Origin: Tenebrio molitor
Lineage: Eukaryota; Arthropoda; Insecta; Coleoptera; Tenebrionidae
Reading direction: 5' to 3'
Length of the DNA stretch: 64,000 nt
Assembly (NCBI RefSeq): GCF_963966145.1
Contig: NC_091049.1
Span: 28,272,001-28,336,000 of the forward strand
The notes beneath the pieces are model-generated. The model did not search any database. It saw only the letters and a program-made list of their open reading frames with translations, and was not told the origin of the DNA. The translations under genes were made by a program, and so were the position numbers. Shown piece by piece: positions 10,940 to 22,785 of this stretch. Position 1 is the first letter of the stretch; the number at the start of each line of letters is the position of its first letter.

Positions 10940-12074
10940 ATGGACTTGAAAAAGCTGCAATTTTGTTTCAAGACCGGAAGCATTTTGGCACTCACTCCAC
11001 CAACACTCGCGAGTTTCAAGCCAACCATTCTTCAACGACTCTACATTATTCTTGTATTCTCCCTCTTCACAGCTGTCGTCCTTTGGAGCAAAATTCAAGA
11101 AATGAACTTCTACACCAGATACAACTACATTCAATTCATTCTCCATCTGATGGTCGATTTGAACCTTTACCTTCACACCTGTTACCCTTTGGTGTTGCTG
11201 TTGACAACAAAACGAAAACAATGGTTCAAACTGGTGAACGGTCTAAGCAGAATTGATCGTTTTGCCACGAAGAATACCAACAATTTGACGTTTGTGATAG
11301 CACTTGTGGTATTTTGTGTGGCGTCTGTGTTGACCTGCGCTGCTTGGTTGCACTTTTTCGGTTGGAATATCTTCAAAATGTACATCGTCGAACACTTCCA
11401 AGTTTATTCGGAGTTTTTCTACATGGCTCTGGCTTGCACCGTTCTTAACATGATGCTGGAGAGATACAAGGTTCAGAGTTGTTTGTTGCGCGACCAAATT
11501 AAATGCCGGAAAAGAAACGATGTTGTCAAGCTCTTGAAACAAATCAAGTTTAATGTCTTCATGTTGAAACAAGCTGTCGATGCTTTCAACGAGATTTTCG
11601 GATGGGTAATTCTATTGAACATCTTCTATGGATGTACAAGGAGTCTGCCGTTTCTTTACAACTTGGTCAAGGGTCAGAATCTATGGTCGGAATATAGTTT
11701 TGGTATTGGACTTGTACTCTCTTTAAGTAAACATTGCTCCATTTTCAGTTATTGCGTAAGACCTCTTATTTGTCTGGATTTGTCATTGAATCTTTCTGTT
11801 TTAGATCGGAATTTGTTGGACCATTTTGCTCTGCGACACGGTTTTGAAAGAATTCGAACTCTTGGTAGATTTATCTCAGCAATTTGAAACCTCTCTATCT
11901 GATTTGGTCTTGTATAAAAGCAACGACTTCAATTTTGCTGCTGCTATTCTTCACAACCAACCAGAATTTAATGCTGCGAGATTTTTCTGCATTGACAGGT
12001 CCACCATTTTTAGCATCCTGAACTCAATGATTACTTTTCTGCTGGTTCTTATTCAATTACAATTTGGCGCCTAA
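10940..12074 (+). CDS. L7, gustatory receptor, subfamily A, 361 aa
   Basis: Last of the plus-strand A array. Exons 10940..11755 and 11805..12074 with a 49-nt phase-0 intron (GTAAGA...TTTTAG). The third intracellular loop is three residues shorter than in L5/L6 (QIKCRKRNDVVKLLKQIK). TM7 reads ARFFCIDRSTIFSILNSMITFLLVLIQ and then LQFGA, so the terminal QF pair is replaced by QL with a downstream QF. The promoter motif and Inr-like site are as in the other A genes. The intron-retained frame is open to 11887. Confidence 0.92.
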
Positions 12075-12696
12075 ATGGAAAATTAAAATTTTCATTCAAA
12101 TATTTTCCGGTGACTCTTTGTCAGCAGATACTTCTGACACTGAACCTTAACCTTGACCAAATAAATTTCCAAAAAAAATTTTCAAAAATTTGTTCAACTC
12201 TTATCTTGATAGATAGATGATTGGAGTTTCCGAAAATTGTAAATATCTTTCGAAGTAAGTGAAGTTTTGTTAACATTTGATATTCCAGATAAGTCGTTCT
12301 GATGAAAAATAGTTTATAAATAATATTTCCAAATATATTTTCTTAATAGAACTTAGACTCTAATCTACCAAAAATAAAGGGATATACAAAATATAGGTAT
12401 ACACTTTTTTATTTCACCCTGAGACATTCCCACTTCACTTAGAATCAATTAAATCACATTCAACAACTCACCAAAACGCAGAATTTTTTGTTTTTTAACA
12501 CAGTATGGATTTATTGACCCGAACGAGTCAACAAACGAGAAAATGATTTGTTTTTTCGGATCAACAAAACAAGTTAACAATCACAGCAAACGGACTCGTA
12601 CACTAATTGCACTATTATTACCCACTGAACCATTAAATATTTGTCACAATTGCCAGTAATTTTGCCTTGTCACAAATGACACAAAATCGTTCCGAC
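12075..12696. other. L7-L8 spacer
   Basis: AT-rich DNA with no recognisable gene or repeat boundary. It must contain the L8 promoter; neither the A-type motif nor ACAGTTGG is found. Confidence 0.35.
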
Positions 12697-13822
12697 ATGG
12701 ACTTGCTTATAATTGGAATGTTTTTCCACATTGGAAAAAATTTTGCCGTGACTCCATCCGCGCTCGACAACAAAGAACCCAGCGTCTGGCAAAGAACTTA
12801 CAATTTCCTAGTGTTTTGCTTCTTCACCGTGGGTTCATGCGCTTCTCTCTACTACAAAGTACCAGAATATCTGGAATTTAACCCGATCCAGCTGGTCTTG
12901 TGGGTGTTGACCGACGTTGTCCGCTACACCCATAACGTCTACACTCTGGTGGTGGTGATGACCCTGCAAAGGGAAAAGTGGTTCAAATTGGTGTCACTTC
13001 TGAAGGAAACCGCTGTGGGCAAATCCTCTCCCAAATCTTATTATCTCACGTTTATCCTGGCCCAGACGTCATTTCTAATCCTCATAACCTCAATGCTCTA
13101 CGTTTGTTATGTCTGCTACGACTTGTACACTTTTCTTCAGTTCTATTTTGTCGAGTTTCTTCAGTTTTATTCGCAATTCTTCTTTGCCACGTTTTGCTGC
13201 GTGGTGGCCAAAATGGTACGAGCGAGGTACCGTCACCAGAAAATGTTATTAAGTCGAGTACTGAACTCTTCGGCAAGTCCAAATGCTACGAAAACTGTGC
13301 AGAAGAAGATTTTGCTGTTGAAAGAAACTGTCAACTGCTTCAACGACATTTTCGGCGGAACCATTCTTCTAAATATACTCTTTTCTTCCTTGAAGAGCAT
13401 CATCTACTTGGACCGTATTGTCAAGAGTCAAGACGTTTCTGCTGATCACACCTCTGGGTTTTTTGTTTTGCTCCACTTGACCCAAATCGGAGTAATCGTG
13501 ATAATGTGGGTGAGTAAAATTATCAAGTGGTCTAAACCGTTTTAATTTTGTTCCGTAGAGTGTGATACTGCATGTGGTATTCTCGTGCGACGCCATTTTG
13601 AATGATTGTGGCGACATTTTGCAAGACCTACTTAGACTGAATTTCGCCGAAGTAGATCTGACATGTGACAAGAGAGATGTGCAGATTTTGATACAACTGG
13701 TTTCACAAAATCGTCCAAAATTCACAGCTTCTAGGTTTTTCAGCATCAACAGATCGACAATCTTTCAAGTCATAAATTCCATGATAACATTTTTAGTCGT
13801 GTGTGTCCAGTTTAAGAGTTGA
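12697..13822 (+). CDS. L8, gustatory receptor, 358 aa
   Basis: Exons 12697..13509 and 13559..13822, 49-nt GTGAGT...CCGTAG intron, phase 0 after TGG. I chose the ATG at 12697 because it gives the family 'MDL' start. An in-frame ATG at 12676 would add seven residues (MTQNRSD) and cannot be excluded. The protein groups with L1 and L9: CFFTVGSCASLYYKVPEY in the TM1 region, VVVMTLQREKWFKLV after TM2, and NDIFGGTILLNILF in TM5. TM7 reads ASRFFSINRSTIFQVINS then MITFLVVCVQFKS. It is convergent with L9, with only 101 nt between the stop codons. Confidence 0.9.
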
Positions 13823-13923
13823 ATGATTTGACAAGTTTCACTTGTGCAGAATTTTTTGTTGGTGAAAATAAACGAATCTCGATTGAAATGTCTCTTTTAT
13901 TAACAACCTAGTAGAAAATCTAA

Positions 13924-15032
13924 TTAATTCACTTGAATCAAGACCAGAAGAAAAGTGGTGAGTGAGTTGAGAATGTGGAAAATGGTGGATCGCGTGAGAG
14001 TGAAAAACCTGGCGGCGCAAAATGTGGGGCCATTGTGATGAAGAAATTCCACAAAGTCTTGGACGAGTTCCTCTTCTAGTACCACCTCAGTTCTCTCAGT
14101 TGCTTCGAATCTGTACACCGCTGCAAAAATGGCGTCGAACTTTTGCAAAATGGCGTCGCACATCAAGAGCAAATACACGATGTGCAACTGGAAAGGAAAA
14201 TGTGAGAGTGTGTAAGAAAACTTGTGGTTTTTACCCAAAGCAACATCATCAAGCCGATCTGGGAGACGATGGAAAAAATCGTTATTTCCAACCCGTAAGG
14301 AGTAAGATTGCTTCTAATAATGTTGATGAAGTAGATGAAGAGTTTCAACGACGCCAGAAGAACATTGAGAAGGATGCTCCCGCCGAAGATGTCGTTGAAC
14401 GCGTCCACCGCTTTCTTCAGCAGACAAATATTCCGCTTGAACTTCTTCAGATATTTCAAAAAATCAGACTTCGGGGTCAGTCTGATCTGGAGTCTTTGGT
14501 GATTGTAGCGCGACTTCACAACCCTCAGAATTTGGTAACTGAGAAACATGTAGAAGAATTGCGAGTACCACTGGAAGTACTCGATGGTGTACTGCTCGGG
14601 ACAATGTCTACCAAGGAAGTAAACGCATATGCGGATCAGGCAGGCGATCAGCGACCCAACAACCAAGTGCCAAAGTACCATCATCGAGATGTACCTTCTT
14701 GGTCTCATTCTACATTCAGTCTTTCGCAAGCTGTCGATCATCTGGAACCACTTTCCCCTTTTCACAATCATCACGACTACTAGAATATAAAAGTTGTGCA
14801 GGTAGCGTATGACGTCATTCAGTCGCCATAAGAGTCCTGTCAGCGGTGCCATCTCCGCGTACCTCGGTTCTCGGTAGTACGACAGAACCCCTGAGAAAAA
14901 TGTACTCAAGAGCAACAGCACAAACAGATAGAACTTTTGGGCAGAGCTTGGAGTTTTGTTTTCGAAAGATGACGGTGTTAGTGCCAATAGTTGCCCAATC
15001 TTGAACAACACTCGTACTACTTCCAGATCCAT
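13924..15032 (-). CDS. L9, gustatory receptor, 353 aa
   Basis: Exons 15032..14235 and 14187..13924, 47-nt GTAAAA...TTCCAG intron, phase 0. The frame is open upstream to 15107 with two more in-frame ATGs; 15032 is preferred because it gives MDLEVVRVLFKIGQLLALTPSS. The sister of L8 and L1: TM5 NDIFGGSILLNVLL is almost that of L8. The C-terminus ends TTFLLVLIQVN, so the near-invariant final Phe of the QF signature is Val. Tail-to-tail with L8, so the 3' UTRs probably overlap or abut. Confidence 0.9.
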
Positions 15033-15706
15033 TCTATCTGCGGTACCACCGTTTGCGTTTTTTCGATAGTACATGTGTCGGCGTATGCTAAAAATGTCGT
15101 GGCGCACAGTGACTGCTCACTGCGTTTTCGAGTAAGTAATACAACTTGTTTTTTACAAACATTATTTCCTAATAATAGTCAAAACGAAGTTAATTATTTT
15201 GTTGTGTTGTGGGGCATAATTGATCTGTAATGTTTTGATCGATGTTTTGAGCTCCATTAAGTGCAATTTGGACATATTTTGTAAACAGTAATCGTAGTCT
15301 ATGAAATTATATATATTTTACTTCAACTAATATCCCAAAATGTAGTTATTCTCTGTCCATTTAGGTACTTTCAGTTCTTGATAGACTCTAGACTAGTAGA
15401 CTGTGTCTTTTTTAATTTCTAATGCAGATAGATTGTGCTAACACATCTCGATAAGAAGAATCGAATGAAACCAAATGGGAATACTAAGAAGATGTGGACA
15501 TCTTCCTCGTTTCTTAAATTTGTACAAAATTGTTTTTGCTAGAACTTGATTGGATGTAGAATGAAGAAGACTAGAACTTTCTAAGACAATCTCCGAGGAT
15601 CTAGTAAAATCTGTTTTGATTTTTGATTTAGGTACAACAAAATATTAGAACAAGCTTTATTATATTACTATATCATTTCTACAACAGAATTCTTCCTTTC
15701 TTTTAC
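15033..15706. other. L9-L10 spacer
   Basis: AT-rich DNA with nothing recognisable, apart from the 5' flank of L9 and the 3' flank of L10. Confidence 0.35.
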
Positions 15707-16829
15707 CTACAACGACTTAAATTGTATCAAGACAAGAAGAAAAGTGGTGATGGAATTCAGAATGTTGAAAATGGCAGTTCTGTCGATGTAAAAGTACCGA
15801 GCGGCGGTGAATTCTGGGCCATTTTGAGAAACACATTTAGTAAAAGTACACACATCATTTTCCGTGAAAGTGGAGTCAACAAAGCAAATCTGCATCTGGT
15901 AAATGTAGAAAAGCAACTCCTCGAATTCTTGTTTAATCGCGTCGCACCATATTATCAAAGCGAAGATTCCAATCTGGAAAACAGAGTGAAACGAGAGTCG
16001 CAAGACCTGCAAGACTTACCCAGAATACCAGCAGAAAGACAACATGCGCGGCCATTTGCATTTGGTGTTGAGGGCCGCGGTGGTCATTCCCTTTGATGGC
16101 CTTGTCTAGGTAAGTCAACCCTCTCAAACCGCCGAAGAAGATGCTGAGGAGGATGGTCCACCCGAAAATGTCGTTGAAGAGATCCACGGTTTCTCTCAGC
16201 ACCAAGAGGTTGCGCTTGACTTTGAGAAGAAGCACTTTGGAGAGTTGTTTCCGCGTTGGGGCGAAGTGTTGGTTCAACAAGAAGTACTGATTCTTGTACC
16301 GCGACAGGATCATTTGGAGAACAACGCAAGCCAAGACGTTGTAGAAGGATTGGGAGTACGCTTGCAAAGATTCCAGAGTGTGCATTTTGAACAACTTTGC
16401 GCCGCCTACAATTTTGATCCAGGCGTAAAATACGAAGACGATCGTCACGGCGTACGCTGCATTCGGTAGAAAAAATATCAAGTGGAGAGATTTTTTATTG
16501 CTCGGTTCGCACTCCACTCTCTGCAGATTTCTTAACAACTGAGACCATTGTCTTTGCTTCAGCAAACCGGAGACGATCAAGATGTAGAAGCTGTGAGCGA
16601 ACAAGACAACTTGCAGGAGTATCTCCAAGGCTGAATGTATCAAGGTCAAGTTTGAGTACCTCGACACCTGCTGTACTAATAGTATAGTTGAACAGACACT
16701 GCAGAAGAGAAAGATGGAAATGATGTAGATTTTTCGCGGCGTGCTAACTGTCAAGTTTTTGGTTGTTGATGGTGTCAACCCTAACAACTTCCCAAAGGAG
16801 AAAATTGTCTCAACTGCGCCTAGATCCAT
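15707..16829 (-). CDS. L10, gustatory receptor, subfamily D-like, 358 aa
   Basis: Exons 16829..16020 and 15973..15707, 46-nt GTAAGT...TTCCAG intron, phase 0. Start ATG gives MDLGAVETIFSFGKLLGLTPS, as in D genes L17/L18/L24/L28. An Inr-like ACAGTTGG (minus strand, 16857-16850) lies 20 nt upstream, as in those genes. TM4 contains LESLQAYSQSFYNVLACVVLQM, followed by a loop rich in R and K (APTRKQLSKVLLLKVKRNLLVL) before FNDIFGWTILLSIFFGG. Exon 2: IGIFALIIWCDAIKQEFEELL, ending ARYFYIDRTAIFNILNS then ITTFLLVLIQFKSL. Intact. Confidence 0.92.
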
Positions 16830-17246
16830 GAGTCTTGGGAGAAACTTTACCAACTGTAGAAGGCTTGATGGAAACGTCTTCCGAAAACGTTACTGTTACG
16901 TAAACACAATTGGAGTGAAGGTAATGGTACAAATTAACGATAATGGTGCTCATCGTGCTCATCGTTGTTTAAAGATATTGATTTTGAAATGTCATGGACG
17001 AAGTGGAAATCCATTAAATTTTCCCCATGCTTTGTGGTAAAATGTTTGTCTTGTCATTAATGCCATAATCAAGGAGCTTTTGATCGAAACAATTTAACCT
17101 ACTACTTTTCAAACTTCAACAAAATTATCGTGCAATGTCACAATCTTAAAATTATCAATCATTAATTAGCGTTTCTGACAAATTCAATTCCACAGATTCT
17201 TTACATAGCAAACGGTCTACTTTTGAAGCAATTTTTATTTCTACTT
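16830..17246. other. L10-L11 spacer
   Basis: No gene seen. The L10 promoter should lie at the left edge, with an Inr-like ACAGTTGG (minus strand) at 16850-16857. Confidence 0.4.
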
Positions 17247-18369
17247 CTACTTAAACTGGATCATCACTAGAAAGAAAGTGGTGATGCTGTTCAAAAGACT
17301 TAAAATCGTCGACCTGTTGATGTGGAAGTATCTGGCAGCTGTAAATTCCGGTAGATTTCTTGACACACTTCTTGTAAAGGCACTGATGTCACATTCGTTG
17401 CTCACCAAATCGGTACTGCCATTTTCCAACTTGTGGAAGAGCAACAACAAATCCTCAAACTCTTTCGCAATGGTGTCACAAAGTACTATCACAGCCAACA
17501 TTCCAACCTGCGAAGGAAACAGTTACAAATTAAACTCAAAACACACAACTCACCCAGTAGAAGAGTATAACACCGACGTGCGAGAGAATCTGCAAACTGT
17601 TTTCGAAATGGTTGTCGCTGTTGAAGCTGTCGTCACCCTTGAGGGCAACGTCCAGATAGATCAAGCTCCTCAAAGCGCCGAAAAAGACGTTGAGGAGGAC
17701 AGTCCAACCGAATACATCGTTGAAGATATCGACGATTTGCCTCAACACAAGCAAATTACGTTTGATTTGGTACAAAACCGGTGCGGAGAGTTGTTTTCCA
17801 GATTTGAGTTTTTGATTGACTGTGATGTTTTGGTGTTGGTACCTTGACAGTACCATTTTTAAGATGGTACAAGCCGACAGTGTGTAGAAAAATTGCGAGT
17901 ACATTTGCAAGTACTCCACGAGGTACAGTTGCAAGAAATCTACACCGAAAAAGTCGATCCAGACGTAAAATGCAAACACTGTCACCAGCAAAAGTACCAG
18001 ATGGGACACAACAAACGTCGAGTAGTACCGTCGTTCGTTGTCGTTCTCGTACTGCACTGTTTCCAATTTTGTGATTATGATGATCCACTGGTGCCGTTTG
18101 AACAATCCGACTACGATTACGGTGTAGAAACTGTGGACGAAGAGATCCACGTCTAGCAGTACCCTCAGTACTAGTTGCATCACCGATAGCTTGGAATAGT
18201 GCGATTTTCTGTTAACGAAGCTGAGTGTGGTACCGCAAATGTAGAACAAAAATACCAAGATGGAGTAGAGTTTCTGGAATGAAGTTGGCGACAGATTTTT
18301 TGTTGTGGATGGAGTTAGTGCCAACAATTTTCCAATGGTAAATATGGGCGTGATTATTTTTAGATCCAT
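17247..18369 (-). CDS. L11, gustatory receptor, subfamily B, 358 aa
   Basis: Exons 18369..17554 and 17507..17247, 46-nt GTGAGT...TCGCAG intron, phase 0. MDLKIITPIFTIGKLLALTPSTTKN start. Typical B features are a short serine/lysine loop (KLKSGKQLSAPVLYQIKRNLLVLRQIVD) and FNDVFGWTVLLNVFFGAL. Exon 2 begins VGMLAVIVLCDTIAKEFE and ends ARYFHINRSTILSLLNS then ITTFFLVMIQFK with no tail. A conserved B-type element lies upstream at 18432-18450. L25 and L29 are close relatives; intact here. Confidence 0.92.
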
Positions 18370-18657
18370 GTCGTTCGGTTTGTCATTATCGACTAAAGGC
18401 TTTCTCGGCGATCTTGCCTGTCAAGGTTCCGCGTTAATTTGTTTTGAACGTCGAGCTGTCAATAAAGTCAATAAAACTAAATTGGACTAATTGTGTTTTC
18501 TCAGTGATGGGATAGAGATAAAGAAGGAAAATGTGGTGGTTATACAAGACAAGTCACTTGAGTCGAGTAGCAATAGATTTTTTAAATATATTTGGGAGTT
18601 CATTAAAAAATTTTTTTGAACTTAAAATACTTATCAATTAGTACTAGTGGTACTATT
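18370..18657. promoter_or_regulatory. L11 upstream region with B-type element
   Basis: Contains, on the plus strand at 18432-18450, CGTTAATTTGTTTTGAACG. Versions of this occur at similar distances upstream of L12, L25 and L29. An AATAAA-rich stretch follows. It also contains the 3' flank of L12. Confidence 0.4.
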
Positions 18658-19780
18658 TTACTTGAGCTGGATCATAACCAGAAGAAAAGTTGTCATCGAA
18701 TTCAGAATGGCAAAGATCGTCGATCTGTCAACGCTAAAATATCTGGCGGCGGTAAATTCTGGAGAACATCGCGATACAGCTTTGATAAAAGTACCGACTT
18801 CATGTTCTTTGATCGCAAAATCCATGACTTCATTTTTGATTTGGTACGAATGAGCCAAAAAGTTGTCAAACTCTTGCTTGATGGTGTCACACATCAAAAT
18901 TACAGCTAGCATTCCAGTCTGTGGACAAGAACTTAATAAAACCGTCGACCAAGCATTGATAACATACCCAAAAGAGTACTATGACGCTGATATGGGACAA
19001 GAACTGCAAACCATTACCAAGGCTATTGTGACTGTTGAAACTCTCGTTGCCTTTCAGGACAACATCGAAGTAGATTAGACTTCGCAAAGCCGAGAAAAAT
19101 ACGTTCAGAAGGATGGTCCAGCCGAATATATCGTTGAAGATGTTGACAGTGTCCTTCAAAACGAGAACATTGTTTTGGATTTTATTCAGAACCAGTACTG
19201 GTAGAAACTTTCTGATCGAGGTTTGTTCTTTGATATAGAGCGTTTGATATTTGTACCTTGACAGTACCATTTTCAAAACGATGAAAGCCACCAGAGTGTA
19301 AAAGAACTGAGAGTACATTTGCAAGTACTCGAGACTGTACAGCTTGAGGAAGGCGACACCAAAGAAGTCGATCCAGACGTAGAACGCAAACGCTGTCACA
19401 CTCCAGAGTACCAGATGGGAGATTATGAATGTCAGATACGGAGATCTTTCGTTGTCTTGGTGGTACTCGACAGCTTCAAGATTCCGCATCAAGATGCTCC
19501 ACTTGTGTCGTTTGAACAAGCCGATGACGATTGTGGTGTGGAAGTTGTGGGCGTACAAGTCCACATCTAGTAGTACCCGCAGTATGAACTGCACTGTTGA
19601 CAGTTTGAAGTAGTGCGATTTTCGGGTGAACAAATTGACCACAACACCAGCCGTGTACAGGAGAAACACCAGAACTGCATAGAATTTGTGGAAATAATTT
19701 AGACCGAAATTGTCAGTCGAAGGAGTCAGCGCTAGCGGTTTTCCAGCAATCGAGATGACCCTCATGATTCGCAGGTCCAT
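18658..19780 (-). CDS. L12, gustatory receptor, subfamily B, 357 aa
   Basis: Exons 19780..18968 and 18918..18658, 49-nt GTATGT...CCACAG intron, phase 0. MDLRIMRVISIAGKPLALTPS start. TM3 region SHLVLWSVTAFAFYVWIDFFG; TM5 FNDIFGWTILLNVFFSAL. Exon 2: TGMLAVILMCDTIKQEFD, ending ARYFSVDRSTIFAILNS then MTTFLLVMIQLK, so the final Phe is Leu. It diverges from L13 with 323 nt between start codons; the L26/L27 pair at 51602-54196 is a second copy of this divergent arrangement. Intact. Confidence 0.91.
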
Positions 19781-20103
19781 ATTTTTCCAATTGTCGCTGG
19801 GGACTGGATCGTTTCAAGCCTGTCGCTAATTTGTTTTGAAAGCTTGATAGCTGTGTCAATAAAATTAAATTGGACGTCTTTTGTCGGTGTTGTTTGTCGA
19901 CAATTTGGGATAATCGTCGATGGGAAAACATTACGCAGCTGTGACAAATCGTTCCAATGAAATCGAGTCATATTGGGAATTAGATTCCTAGAAGTACGCT
20001 AATGATGTGTTTGGAGTCAAGTTGTTGACAATAAAATATTCGGTCTCGTTGGATCGATAACTTCCTGCTAAGCTGTAATAAATTGACAATTTGTGGTAGC
20101 GTT
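19781..20103. promoter_or_regulatory. Divergent promoter region L12/L13
   Basis: Intergenic DNA between two start codons. It includes a B-type element (CTAATTTGTTTTGAAAG, 19826-19842). The whole interval has a recognisable second copy at about 29940-30245, where both flanking genes are missing. Shared blocks include GTGACAAATCGTTCC, GATGTGTTTGG and ACTTCCTGCTAA. Confidence 0.6.
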
Positions 20104-21228
20104 ATGGATTTGGCGATTATCGAAACCATTTTCGCTCTTGGGAAGTTTGCAGCGCTCACACCTTCGTCAACGACAAATCAAAAACCCCACTGGTTGCGAA
20201 AACTCTACGAGATATGTCTTTACCTCGGTTATGTGGTGGGTTTCGTCACGACCATTTACGTCAACCACTCTGATTTTTTCGTCTTGACCTCCATGCAACT
20301 GGTGCTAGCAATTTTGTCCGACATCAATATCTTCTTCTTCATCTTCTACATCCTGGTGGTGATGTTGCGACTGAGAAGAGGTCACTGGTTCAAACTGGTT
20401 GAGACCCTCTCTGGTGTCCGGTCCTCCCCTTCAAGAATCTCCTTCAGGGTAATCCTGGCAACGTCGCAAGTCGTCTTCTGGTGTTTGATTTCTTTCGGGG
20501 TGTACGCCGGAATGAGAACTCTTGGTTTGTCTCGCATTGCCGCCAGCCTGATCCAGTGCTACCAATATTACGCTGTATTTTTCTATTTGGTCTTAACCTC
20601 AATCATCCTCAAGTTGTTGCTCTTGAGATACCAACATCTCAACGAGTCTCTTGTGAAGATCACCGGAACGCAACACCGATCCAAACAAGTGGCCGAGATC
20701 TTGAGAGAAGCCAGAAGGTGCATCTTCCTCTTGAAGGACAGTGTGGAGATCTTCAACGATATTTTCGGATGGACCATTCTCTGCAGCATCTTCACTATTG
20801 TGGCAACCACTCTTGTTTACGTTGACGTCATCATCAAAGAGACCTACGTGTTTATTTTCGCCTCAAGGGACGCAGCCATGATCTTCTTCTATGACCTCAG
20901 CTTCATTCTGATCGTTTGGGTAAGGCGGGCGTGGTGTCGTTGTGCTTTCTGATTCTTCTGATTTTAGATTGGGGTTTTGTCAACGATTGTGCTTTGTGAC
21001 TTGATTTTAAAAACGTCGGATGAGATTCTAGCGCAAGGTTACAGGCTGGAAAACCAGATGACTTGGTATGAAGGCGAAGAAATCCAGATTTTCATTGATG
21101 TGGTGCTGCACAATAGGCCAGAGTTCAGAGCTGCCAGATTTTTCTCAATTGACAGATCCACGTTCTTCAGCGTGCTTAATTCGTTGACTACGTTTCTCAT
21201 CGTCATGATCCAGTTTAAGGAAATTTAA
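20104..21228 (+). CDS. L13, gustatory receptor, 358 aa
   Basis: Exons 20104..20919 and 20968..21228, 48-nt GTAAGG...TTTTAG intron, phase 0. MDLAIIETIFALGKFAALTPS start; the open frame upstream has only a TTG. After TM2 it has the MMR-like MLRLRRGHWFKLVETL. TM5 is FNDIFGWTILCSIFTIV. Exon 2: IGVLSTIVLCDLILKTSDEILAQ, ending ARFFSIDRSTFFSVLNS then LTTFLIVMIQFKEI. Paralogues in the window are L20, L27 and the fragment at 32868. Its stop is only 40 nt from the stop of L14 on the other strand. Confidence 0.92.
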
Positions 21229-21268
21229 ATTTAGTTGTTTAGATATTGAAGTAAAACTTTCATAATGT

Positions 21269-22415
21269 TTATAATTTTATTTTAAACTGAATAATTACAA
21301 TCACAAAAGTAATAATAACGGACAAAATACTGAACAACGTCGACTTGTCCATAGAGAAAAACCTCGCAGCATTAAATTCAGGATAATTTTTACCTATCAT
21401 GAGAGCCAGTGCTTTAAATTTTTTGCTTTCCGGGGGGAAGTCCTCGCACACGCGTGCTTCCATTTTTCGCGTCAACGTCACAATACTTTCATATTCTTTC
21501 AATACGGAATCGCAGAGAAATATGTTTGTAAATATGCCACACTAAAATAAAACCTTTAATGAAACATTTCTGATTAAGAAAATGTCGCACCCAACACAAA
21601 AAAAGTACTGTAATTTGGAAAAACATGTTGCAAGTCGGTCCGGTACCACCAACCAAAGTAAAAGTACCGTCACTTTTCATAAAAATGTCCAGTATGAGAA
21701 GCGTTCTGAGGGAAGTGGTGAAGATGTTCATCAGTGTGCTCCAGCCAAATATATCGTTGTAGGAGTCGACGGCGCTTTTCAAAATAAGTATGTCGTACTT
21801 GGTTCTCTTCAAGACCTTTAAGCAGGAATGAAGCTTCAGCTCGTCGGGTGACGCTTCAGTTAATTCATAATATTGATACTGGTACCGCGACAGTACCATC
21901 TCTAGGATGATGCAACGCAAAGTCGCATCAAATAATTGCAGATACATTTCTGTGCAGATCATTAAATTGGCCAGTACTTGACTGAAGTCGAAGAAAAATG
22001 AATTGATACCACTTCCCACTATAATAACAGTTAATACGACCAGTTGTGATATTACAAATTGCAAATAATACGACTTCGGTTTCTTCTTATGACAACGAGT
22101 CTGTCGAAGACCTTTTAACAGTTTGATCCAAAGGATGTGCTTGAAGTTTTTCATTATTATGAAGATGTAAAGATTGTGGAGACAGTAGGTGGTTGTTGTC
22201 AAGACGGCAATTGTGAGTTGAGTAATACTTAGACTTGTGTAAACTGCCCTTTTGACAAATGTATTGTAAAAAATATAGATGGTCAGCATGATGAATACGA
22301 AAGTACTACGCATTTTCTGATGCGGTGTTAAATTTCGCTTCAATCTTGTTGGAGGCGGCGTCAACGAAAAGGTGTTTCCGAATCGGAAAATCAATTCAAT
22401 GGCTCGCAAATCCAT
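21269..22415 (-). CDS. L14, gustatory receptor, subfamily C, 365 aa
   Basis: Exons 22415..21591 and 21541..21269, 49-nt intron with the less common GTGCGA donor and TTTTAG acceptor, phase 0. MDLRAIELIFRFGNTFSLTPPPTRL start, then a basic stretch KRNLTPHQKMRSTF before TM1. Second intracellular loop RQTRCHKKKPKSYYL is lysine-rich. TM5 is DIFGWSTLMNIFTTSL. Exon 2: CGIFTNIFLCDSVLKEYE, ending ARFFSMDKSTLFSILS then VIITFVIVIIQFKIKL. C relatives are L19, L23 and relics at 24650, 27600 and 36650. Convergent with L13. Confidence 0.92.
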
Positions 22416-22785
22416 TTTGGATCAGTTGAGAAACACGGAAACTTGGCAATTGAGAACTAGCAGGTGAATGTCATCGAATGCAAAAGTGATACTCGTACCT
22501 ACGTGAAAGTGTAGACACAAATGCACACAAACACCTTGTTGTTTTATTTTTTATTAAGTGTTTTATAAAATAAAGTTGTAGCGTAAACAATAATTAGTAT
22601 ATTATTTGGGGTATGGTGGTTATCATAATTTTCAAGGAAACATTGTTTTAAGTGCTTTTATGCCAACCTTGAAAAGTTTTGGGCTTCTAATCGAAGTACA
22701 AAGTTCAAGAAATATAAAATATTAACTTAATGAACAAATTTTGTTGTATTTGTGTCTATGCATTGTAATTCTCTCTTCTTCGGAT
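22416..22785. other. L14-L15 spacer
   Basis: 5' flank of L14, homologous to the region upstream of L19 (31528-31800) and L23 (41271-41580), with blocks such as AACCTTGAAAAGTTTTGGGC. No gene seen. Confidence 0.5.

Noticed and set aside
14022..14783. A 253-codon plus-strand frame opposite L9
   Set aside because: Wholly antisense to L9 exons and intron, low complexity in composition, no recognisable product.
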